DNA from: Siderastrea siderea
Lineage: Eukaryota > Cnidaria > Anthozoa > Scleractinia > Rhizangiidae
Direction of reading: 5' to 3'
DNA length: 64,000 nt
Assembly: GCA_964030785.1 (NCBI GenBank)
Contig: OZ034979.1
Coordinates: 6,489,423-6,553,422, forward strand
Shown here piece after piece: positions 54,681-64,000 of this stretch. A model generated the notes under the pieces. That model worked only from the letters and a program-made list of their open reading frames with translations, did no database searches and was not told the DNA's origin. The position numbers were made by a program, and so were the translations under genes. The stretch's first letter is position 1, and every line of letters begins with the position of its first letter.

Positions 54681-57185
54681 GTATGAAAGGGAAGACATCA
54701 ATGTACAACAAACCCGTTTCCACGGTCTTTTAGCCTTTGGAATCCAAAACGGTGGTCACTCCGTGCTGGCATTCATTCATTCTTTGTTGCAAAGACCCTC
54801 GGAACGAGATTAAATGTTCGGAGAGGAAAAGTTTATCACTTTTACACTGACAAAGGTTTAATTTTTTTTCATTTTTTCCTTTTGTGTGTTCCCTCTAGAA
54901 AAGGTTTACCAAAAATCATTTTATTTTTTATGGAAGAAAACTTTGATAAAGAAACTGAGGTGACTTTTATTGTTTCTATTCTTTTCTCGTTTTGGCGCTT
55001 TGTTATTGGTTCTTTATATAAAAAAAGACGTGCAACAGTATTCGTTCCAAATTCGTGACGTATTTGTCCGCTATTGGCTCCTGTTTCTAATCCATATTCA
55101 CGACAGAACTGTTGAATTTGTCATAAACGAAGCAAGTCGTTGTCGTGAAAAGATGTCTTTATGAAGGAGTTCGCTTGGTTTTGAAGATTCCTTGGTGATC
55201 CTGAGGGGACGTCGAAGAATCCTGAAGGAAAGGAATGGAAAATTTCTTTAGACAAACTTCACCAGAGGTAAGAATTGTTGCTGTTAAATTAATTCAGAAA
55301 GCTCAAAGAGTGTAATACTCCACTCGGTGAAATCGAAGCTACCACGTGCTTTTAGAGTCGCCTTCAATTTGAAAGTGGGCTGTAAAGCTGTACACGTCTT
55401 CTCAAGTTTGTCATAATTATTGTAAAACCCTTGGAATGAAAGATGGGAAGTTTCTAGCCAGCCCTTGATTAATATATTTTAGTATCTGCACCATTCGAGC
55501 TTATGTATTGCTTGTTTCTTTATTTAGGAAGAGTTCTAAACTAAGTGAAGGAGTTCGCGAGGAAGAAAGCCTGCGGAAATTACAAACTGAACTAAGTGGG
55601 ACGAACCAGGAGGGAACTACAAAAAGATAAGAATTTTGATAATTTTACGTAATAATATTCTAAAATGGTGGCTGAACTAATTTTCTTGATGTTTTTGTCT
55701 GAAGTCTCGTTAAAAGTATGCATTTCACAGAAGTTGGCATTGTTCAGTCTAACTCTCAATTGTCTGAAATTAGACAGCAATTTGACATAGGAATTACACT
55801 AGGGGAGAGAAATGTGAATTCATTTTGCTGAAAATAGCTGCTATTTGTCTGAATCTACTCACCGAATTAACATAGAAATAGTTTTGCTAAGAGATGTTGA
55901 TATGTATTCTTTTTACGTAAGTGTAAAAGAATTTGGTTAAAGTTTTATATCAGTCAGCTACCATTTAAACGTTCAGCGATCCTCTAATTGTCAGAGTTAA
56001 TTCTATGACTTGGTTTACGTCTTTTGTTTGAAATTCAAATTGATGAAAATTTGTCGGGAGGAATTTGGTTTTGTCTTGACGAAATGTGGTTAATCACTGA
56101 TTATACCTACTACAACAAAGAAATCTGTTCGATGTTGAATCGTTGATCGCTGAGCGTCTAGGTATAAACCTTGTAGCCTTCACATCAGATGATGTGGTAA
56201 TACGTGAAGTTTTGTAGGGGCTCTGGCAGTTTATCAAAAGCAAATTGATTACAGTTTGCAACCTCGGTGATGCCAAATTTGGAAATCATTTCGATTTGCT
56301 GAAACTCTTTGCAAAGAGGAGGTTTGTTATTTCCATTCAGTTTAGTTGACTGAAAAATTGGCACTAATAGTGTCAAAAGCAATTGTCTGGAATTTGCTTT
56401 ACGGTTTGGCACAAATTAAATTCAGCTTGCAATCATTGACGTCAATTTAAACTATTTCTCACTGTCCAAATTATTTTCTAAAAGTGGACTAGTTAAAGGA
56501 AGACTGCATCGTTCTTAACAGAACTGTTGAAAATGGTTGACGGACGCAGCCTGAAACTGACTGTCAAAGCCTTCTTTAAAAATCACGTTTGTTCACATCA
56601 ACTGATTAATTTCTTGTTGACAAGAGAATAAAGGCATTTCCCAATTGTGTTCTTGTTAATCAAATCAGTTATGACAAATTATCCTCGGTCTTTGCAAAAT
56701 AACAGAATACATTTCCATTTTTCACTATTTTTGGCATATTGGGCGTTGAAAGAAAATTTTTACCTTATGCCAAGTTTGAATGCCTGTGTTCTTTTGCCGT
56801 CTTGGGAGCTTATTTATATAATACCTGTTGTCTGGTTTAGAGGAAGGCCTTTTTTTAATCGGTGATGACTAGTTATACAGACCACAAAACAAAGCCTTTG
56901 TTCCACACAAAAATTATTTTCATCGAACGCGTGAAATGAAAGAAGAGCAAATTTATTTCGACAATTTATTTCTTCCTTGATTAAAATCCAGAAAAATATA
57001 GCAGTGCGATAGCTTTCCCATCAGACATAAAGATTTGGAACAAATAATCACTGTTTGAAGCGATTTTTCTTGCCAAAGGTTCTTCTTTCCTGTACGATAA
57101 CAAATGGTTTAAATTACCTGAAGTCGTTGAGCCGTTCATTGTCATTTAAACAGCAACTTCAGTGAAGAATTCAAACAAATCCGAA
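54681..57185. other. Intergenic DNA, no gene seen
   Basis: AT-rich sequence with scattered short ORFs (under 80 codons) without motifs or splice support. No strong repeat was noticed. Confidence 0.4.
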
Positions 57186-57825
57186 TAGAAATTTTTCACC
57201 GTTTGTATTAAGCAGTGGTCTTAGTTTTCGCGCGCAGTCGCCGGCAATGTTTGAAAATGTCTTGACACACGTAAATTCAAGAACGTCGAACGAACGAGAA
57301 AACGACTTTGTGATTTAATTGTTGTCGCTGTTTCAATTGCAAATTTCTTTTTTCATGTAGCATTTAAAATTGCCTTGTGAAAAGACAAGTTTCAAAGGGA
57401 ATAGAAAATTTTCACAGTTTTTATTAAACAGTGGTCTTATTTGACAATGCTTTGACATACGAAATTCAAGAATTTGTGACAAATTACTAAACGCTGAATG
57501 AACAAGAAATCGACTTCATGATTTAATTGTTGTTGTTGTTTCAATTTCAAATTTCATTTTTCATGTATTCAAAATCATCTTGGGAAAAGACAAGTTTCAA
57601 AGGGAACAGAAATTTTTCACAGTTTTTATTAGACAGTGGTCTTATTTGATAATGTTTTGACACACGGAATTCAAGAATTCATGACAAATTACTAAACGCC
57701 GGGCGCGAACGAACAAGAAAACGATTTTGTAGTAAAATTGTTGTCGTTGTTTCAATTGCAAATTTCTTTTTTCATATATTATTCAAAATTGTCTTGTGAA
57801 AAGACAAGTTTTCAAATAGAAACAT
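57186..57825. repeat. Three tandem copies of a ~210-bp unit
   Basis: Each unit holds AATTTTTCAC(A/C)GTTTTTAT, a CAGTGGTCTTA block, CACACG.AATTCAAGAA, GAACGAGAAAACGACTTTGT-like text, TTGTTGTCGTTGTTTCAATT and GTGAAAAGACAAGTTTCAAA. Starts are near 57186, 57405 and 57610. Copies 2 and 3 are most alike. Confidence 0.75.
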
Positions 57826-58818
57826 TTTTGATAAATTTTGTTTTGTGTTACTTGTTTCTGCAATTGATACAAACAACGACAACGTCAAAATGTTCTTCGC
57901 CCAGGTACCTTATTAACAATGCAGAATTTTGTTTTGTTTTGGCTGCAGGTTAATCAATTATACATCTTAGAAAACTTTAGAAGAAAAAGCAGCAAGAGCA
58001 GTTGTTCATCGTGATTTTGTTGTCCACTAGGGGAAACACGTGATGATTAAGAGTAGCTTTTTAATCTGGTTTCGCTTGTGGTCTGTATATCTTTTATTTG
58101 ATTTGCTTGGATGCCTTCATAAGTTTTCGATGATAAAAAAGGTGTTTTCAAGTGTTAGGGTCAATCTCAAAACAATAACTAGCTTCCTTCCAAAACCAGG
58201 CATTGGGTTTTATGATGGGCTCTTAGTTTTACGTTGTATTTTTAACATTGGAGGAGAAGAGATTTTTCTTCAAGCCGGCGCTCGACGTAGCACAGGAAAC
58301 GAATTTTTGACATTTAAAAAGTTGTAGCTGAGAGCAGAAAGTTTCATTTCGTATAGAATATTGTTATTATACAGACAATGGAGACATGCAATTATTTGTT
58401 TTACCTTCTAAATTGTATCACTTTTTCCCTACTAAAAGCGCTCTAAATGTTTCAATAAGGTTAGGATGCTGACACTAGAAAAACATGGAGCTTTTCAATT
58501 GTTTGTTTTACATTCCAAATTTCATCACTTGCTCCATAATAAGCAAACATTCGTTTATTTAGGCGACGCATATCTTCCTGTGCTAGTAAAAGAACTGGCC
58601 GACAGAAAAAGGTCTTGTTATTAAAAGCAACTCGACAAGCTTTGAACCTTTTGAAATCTTGGATCGATTGGACATAAACTGATTAGAAACTTTAGAAATT
58701 TACCTTTTATAATCCAAAATCTCTTCGACGTGTCCTTTCGCAAAGCAAAATTTTCTGAGTTTTCTAGCTTGTCGACTTTCTTTTAGTATCCTCCGTGTAT
58801 ACACTATCTCGTGCAGGA

Positions 58819-59155
58819 ACAGCCTAATATTTTTTTAGTGTCAAGTTTAATGAAAACCTGGATCTATGAACATATTCTCCATCCTAAGTTAAGCAAAAAC
58901 TTTCGTGGACTTTGCTGTGAACTGAAGAACTAAAACTTTGAGGTACTTGTTTTTTGCAAAGCTGAATGTATCGTGCGCTATAGACATGCATGTAATACTT
59001 TTAGCTTTGCAAAACTCGTGTACCTCAAAGTTTTTGTTCTTCAGTTTACAGCAAAGTCCAAGAAACTTTAAACTTTTGCTAAACTCAGGATGGAGAATCT
59101 GTTCATGGATTCAGTTTTTCATTAAACTCGACATTAAAAAATATTAGGCTGTTTC
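58819..59155. mobile_element. Foldback element, about 340 bp
   Basis: Arms of about 150 bp are inverted copies: ACAGCCTAATATTTTTTTAG at the left and AAAAAATATTAGGCTGT at the right. The inner parts pair too (GAACTAAAACTTTGAGGTAC with GTACCTCAAAGTTTTTGTTC). There is no ORF of note. Confidence 0.75.
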
Positions 59156-59399
59156 GAAAGGAGGCTACTTTAAAGAATTTTGAGTAGTTTCATTCCAATT
59201 TCGAGTTTAAAAAGTTTTGCACGAGATGGTGTGCTTTTTTGGCGGAAAAAGTGTTCAAAGGGAACCTCGTTGAATTTGTCTGCAAAATTGTTGCCAGGGG
59301 AAACGCTGTGCAAATTGTTTCAAATTTTCCCGCCAAAAGACTTGGTATATATAGGAAGAAAGTATATATAGGAAGAGAAAGTTTGTCACACCTTTTAAT

Positions 59400-61450
59400 T
59401 AATTAAATGATTTTTACTTAACTAATTAACTTATCAGAAAGTATTGTAAAGATAAATAAGAGAAGAAGAGAGAATGAAGACAATGAAACTGAAACAACTG
59501 TTTATCTTTTATTTTGTTGTTGTCTTTAATTATTTAACAATTGGTTTACATACAAGATGCTTAAAATTAAAACGTTGCTATGAAAAATTTAAAAAAAATA
59601 CGGGCGGGAAAATTCTAGATTTTCAAACAGATGTTAACTACTTGGAATTATTTAAAAATTGAAAAAAACAAACGGCGCATGCGTATTTTGAGCGCCCGTA
59701 TTTTTCTAAGTCTTTTGGCGGGAAAATTATAGAAATTTGAACAGGGGTTACCATAGCAAAACAAATGGCACATATAGCATTCTTGAATGCACAGGTTTCA
59801 ACAAGTTGGGTAAAATAAATTTAACTGAACATTTAGTTGGAATTGAAATAATTCTGCCAAAGATTCTTAATGACAAAAATTCATATTGCTACAAAAGTTC
59901 TCCAAAGTCAAATATATCTGAACGAAGAATTGAATATTCGAATTTCAGCTTCGCTTTTATTCAAACTTTGCTTGTGACGAATTTACACAGTACAACTGTC
60001 TTGTTTACAACCGTTGCATGCAAATATAAAACAACTGTACATTTTTGAAACGAGCCTCAAGACCTCAAAATAATCATAGCTATATTAAACCGGGTTAAAA
60101 TTTTCTCCAATTTTGCATGTGACCGATGTAAGAAAACATTGTACTGTGTAAATTGGTTCTTAATTGTTTCTTGATACAGTGCAACACTAGATACACGCTC
60201 AATGGTGAAAAATAATACGTTACAGCCGATCATCAGGCGATCAAAACTGATAAACAAGCCTAACTGAAAGCAAACAAACGCAAAAACATTTTCGCTTAAA
60301 AATGACATTTTAACAGGAAAATTAGCGAAATAAAAAGCGAACAACGTTTCATGTCATCATTGTCAAAGTCTCGCATATTAATAACTGTGCATATTTGCAT
60401 ACAAACAGTCGTTCAAGGTTACAGCTATTGTTCTTAGTAAAATGTTTCGCGCGTGTTGAATTTGATTGAGTGCTGGTTTATTGGTTTAACTTCTCAACCC
60501 AAAAAAATTTCGTAGATCATGTTGTCCAGTTTACTCTTGCATTTCTTCAGAATGTCGCACAGTGAGGTTTCCGACAAACAAATGGCATATGTAATTTAGT
60601 CATGGACTGGAAAATGGTCGAAATAAACGACTAAGGTCCCCGATAAACAAATACAACATAAATTTTCCATTCAACAATATCCAACATTGTTGCCTTCAAC
60701 ATGGTATGGCAATCTAGCCAATATCATGTACCGAATGAACGCGTTTCAACGTAAAATCCCGGCTAAAACTGACAAAAATCAAAATGAAAGGTATTTAAAC
60801 AAGAGCCGGAGAAATCTTACCCATAATTTACAAATTTGTGACTGATACAAAAGCTAAATAGAAACAGATTACTCTAAACTTTCACTGGTAAATTAAACTC
60901 TTGCTGAAACTGTCGAACAACAATTTTAAAATGAAAGAAAACTCGTGAATGAAATAATGTGCTTAGCAGGGCTATGGCACGTATTTTTAGTGAAACTTAA
61001 AAAGCTAAAATACACATCAGAATTAAATGTAACCCAAACAAATGCCTCACTTTTGTTCAAAATTAATTAATCAGTTTTCTGAAAGTCTAATTAAGCGTGT
61101 GTGGCTGCGGATGGCTAGGACAGGAATGGATTGCAGCTTTTAAAAAATTGGCCAATTTTTCACTTTTTGTTTCATGCGTCAATCCCTTAAAATTGAATTT
61201 GGTTTGTTGTCCCTTTACAAAACTTACTTGATATTTTCCTCCTGATGTTTAAAGGAGCAATTCATGTTCGAAAGGTGAAAATGAAACATAAGTCATAATC
61301 TAGCCGAAAAATTATCTCAAAAGGAAAAAAATTTAAAATCTTTTGAAATAGTCCAAATCCTTAAACTAAAAACAGACATATGGCCTACTTCACCAAAAAA
61401 AAAAGACCTCCAAATCTTCATAAACACTGTCAAATTAATAAAAATTTTAA
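59400..61450. other. Intergenic DNA, no gene seen
   Basis: AT-rich. The longest ORFs (about 100 codons near 59737-60048 and 60057-60344) have composition expected of AT-rich noncoding DNA and no recognised motif. Confidence 0.4.
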
Positions 61451-61454
61451 CTCA

Positions 61455-62573
61455 AATGTACGTCTGGCGTATGTACCTCTAATGTATGTACGTCTAATGT
61501 ATCTTCGTCTAATGTATATACGTCTGATGTATGTCTGGTGTATGTACATCTATAGGGTATGTACGTCCGATGTATGAATGACTGATGTATGTGAGTCTGG
61601 TGTATGTACGTTTGGTGTATGTACGCTTGGTTCATGTACGTCTGGTGTACGTACGTCTGGTGTACGTACGTCTGGTGTATGTACGTCTGGTGTATGTACG
61701 TCTGGTGTATGTACCTCTAGTGTATGTACGTTTGCTGTATGTACGTTTTGGTGTATGTACGTTTTGGTGTATGTACGTTTGGTTTATGTACGTTTGGTGT
61801 ATGTACTTTTGGTGTATGTACGTTTGGTGCATGTACGTTTGGTGTATGTACGTTTTGGTGTATGTACGTTTTGGTGTATGTACGTTTGGTGTACGTACGT
61901 TTGGTGTATGTACGTTTCCTGTACGTTTGCTGTATGCACGTTTGCTTTATGTACGTTTGCTGTATGTACCTCTAGTGTATGTACGGCCGGTATATGTACG
62001 TTTGGTGTATGTACCATTGGTGTATGAACGTTTGCTGTATGTACGTTTGCTGTATGTAGCTCTGGTGTATGTACGTTTGGTGTATGTACGTTCGCTGTGT
62101 GTACGTTTGGTGTATGTATGTTTGGTTTATGTACGTTTGCTGTATGTCATTTGGTTTATGTACGTCTGGTGTATGTACGTCTGGTGTATGTACGTTTGGT
62201 GTATGTACTTTTGGTGTATGTACGTGTCGTGTACCTCTAGTCTATGTACGTCTGGTGTATGTACGCCTGGTGTACGTACGTTTGGTGTACGTACGTTTGG
62301 TGTATGTACGTTTGCTGTATGTACGTTTGTTGTATGTACCTCTAGTGTATGTACGTTTGCTGTATGTACGTTTGGTTTATGTACGTCTGGTGTGTGTACG
62401 TTTGCTGTAGGTACGGCTGGTGGATGTACGTTTGCTGTTTGTATTCTAGTGTATGTACGTCTGGCGTATGTACGTTTGGTGTACGTATGCCTGGTGTACG
62501 CGCGTCTGGTGTATGTACGTCTGATGTATATACGTCTGGTATATGTACGTCTGGTGTATGTACGACTGTTGTT
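61455..62573. repeat. 1.1-kb satellite of a 15-bp unit (TGTATGTACGTCTGG)
   Basis: More than seventy tandem units of GTATGTACGT(C/T)TG(G/C)T, mostly exactly 15 bp. Because 15 is a multiple of three the array stays open in several frames and yields a 332-codon ORF of repeating VYVRL, which I reject as a gene. A few units are 16 bp, or shorter, and shift register. The core contains the palindrome TACGTA in some units. Confidence 0.95.
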
Positions 62574-64000
62574 TAGTAACTAGTTTGAAACCTGGGGTAT
62601 TCGTAGTTTGTCTAGTGTGATCATAATTCGTGGTTTGAATTGTTAGGTACACGGTGAATCAGTCCGTCAATGGTTTCACGGTATTGCGTCATTTAAATAT
62701 ATATTTTGCAGCCCTTTCCTATTTTGGTTTTCGTTAGGTAGCTATTTTTGTTTGTTTGGTTGTTTGTTTGCTCTAAGTTTCTATCGAGAGAGTTGGCATC
62801 ATCGGATTGACTTGTAGCAGTTTAAGATTAGTTGTCTTAATCTTCTTATCCTCTTTTTTCTTTCTGTCAGGACTAGAACTAAAAACAGGGGAGTCCAAGT
62901 TTCTCTTCCCGTTTAAACAGAACATGGAATTATTTTTTTCTTCCCGGAAGTGTCATGCGTGATTGTGACAAGTTGGATTCAGCTTCCATTGCTACATGAC
63001 TCATCTCTGCAATTGTACCATGATCGTTCTCTTCGCAAAAAAACAGTTTGCTTCCTATGTCAATTATAGTATGATATCATTTCATTTGCATTCTATGACT
63101 TATCTTTGGACTAACGCACGTTTGGAAAATTTAACATTTCATTCTCTATAATTATTACACGTCGGACGGCTCCGAATTTTGTTTTGTATATCTCGAGTTG
63201 CACTGTATCTTGAAAATGAAAATTCTGCCTTTCTTTTTTAACTCCTTGTATTTTTTAAAGACGAATTAAGGGGAAAGTTACGGCAATCTACCGTATTTAC
63301 CCTCATACGAGCTACAACTGCGTTTAGACGCACCTTACATTTAAGAAACTATTTCCAAAAAAATGATATGCACGTTCTATGCATGACGGCGGATGATTGC
63401 GCATGCGTTTGAGCCGTGTTTTCTCCAGACACTGTGGCCTAACTGTGGGTGAATACGGTAAACGTTTCCATTAACTGCGCTTTTTTACTAAGTTAGTTTT
63501 TCTACCTCTAGTTCTTGTTAAGTTGACTATCTTTGTTCCTTGATGGATTTCCATTGTCTCAAGTTTCCTTGTATCTTGTTTCCTAGAAAACAAAATTATA
63601 TCATTTAATGTAAACGCGTTCTGGAAATCAGTACGCGTAAAGCTACACATACACATACACATATACTTTTTTCGTTCTTTGATTGTATGTTCTGCCGGTT
63701 TCTTTTCGTCGCTATCTTAAACTGGCACAAATTGGCACCAAATTTAGCTTTCATGTGGGATTAAATGTCAAATCTTAATACTTGAAATGTTTGCTTTCTG
63801 AATCATTCATAGTCCATAGGAGAACTTTTCTGTAAACAATCTCTTGACAACATACAGCACTTCTTATAAATATTACAATCCTTCAATGATGGGTTCTACT
63901 GTTTCTCTCTTTCCTTGCAAGATTAATATTTCGAAACTCACGTTTCGATGTAGTTAACATCATTATCAGGACTGGATTAATTTATGTAAATAATATAAAT
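62574..64000. other. Intergenic DNA, no gene seen
   Basis: Contains a short CACATA run near 63645-63662 and a TTTCGAAACTCACGTTTCGA palindrome-like block near 63930. No coding region recognised. Confidence 0.4.

Noticed and set aside
59737..60344. ORFs of about 100 codons on both strands
   Set aside because: No domain, splice or composition support; AT-rich noncoding sequence gives such ORFs by chance.
61585..62583. 332-codon ORF of VYVRL repeats
   Set aside because: It is the direct translation of a 15-bp satellite whose length is a multiple of three; similar ORFs occur in other frames and on the other strand.

Overview
The window looks like nuclear DNA from an animal, most likely a cnidarian such as a coral or sea anemone. 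The reasons are AT-rich sequence, about 32 small exons with GT-AG introns, metazoan extracellular modules (MAM, LamG, EGF, SEA, FN3) and a dense load of short inverted-repeat transposons, tRNA-derived SINEs and simple repeats. The cnidarian assignment is inference, since I could not run a search.

One gene was reconstructed. It lies on the + strand from 7479 to 50707. All splice phases agree, and after setting aside insertions the exons total 7,017 nt (2,338 codons plus stop). The order is: signal peptide, MAM domain, LamG-like domain, EGF module, second LamG-like domain, SEA domain, eleven fibronectin type III domains, then a channel. The channel has an extracellular lobe resembling ligand-binding segment S1 of ionotropic glutamate receptors, a membrane helix, a pore loop with the potassium selectivity filter TVGYGD, a second helix, an S2-like lobe, a last helix (M4-like), and a short basic cytoplasmic tail. 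This is a very large adhesion-type ectodomain fused to a glutamate-receptor-like channel with a potassium filter. I know of no named family with this architecture.

The copy in this window is broken. Two transposons (361 bp and 377 bp, each with an 8-bp target duplication) sit inside the second LamG exon. A 1,997-bp foldback transposon with a 9-bp target duplication sits inside a 50-nt SEA exon. The preceding SEA exon has a one-base frameshift, and the ninth FN3 exon has an in-frame TAG. All lesions lie upstream of position 39669; every exon from the tenth FN3 domain through the channel is open. The locus may be a decaying gene, a null haplotype, or a gene whose 3' half is still used.

Layout: 1-7478 is upstream intergenic DNA (tandem duplication, foldback elements, a TTAA-flanked element, a SINE). 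7479-18658 holds signal, MAM, LamG, EGF and LamG exons. 18659-26418 is a large intron with inverted repeat arms and a degraded Ig-like fragment. 26419-29351 is SEA. 30718-42171 is the FN3 array, in which a two-domain unit is triplicated. 43910-50707 is the channel. 50708-64000 has no recognisable gene; it carries several satellites, including a 25-bp array with a purine-rich counterpart around a tRNA-like sequence and a 1.1-kb array of a 15-bp unit.
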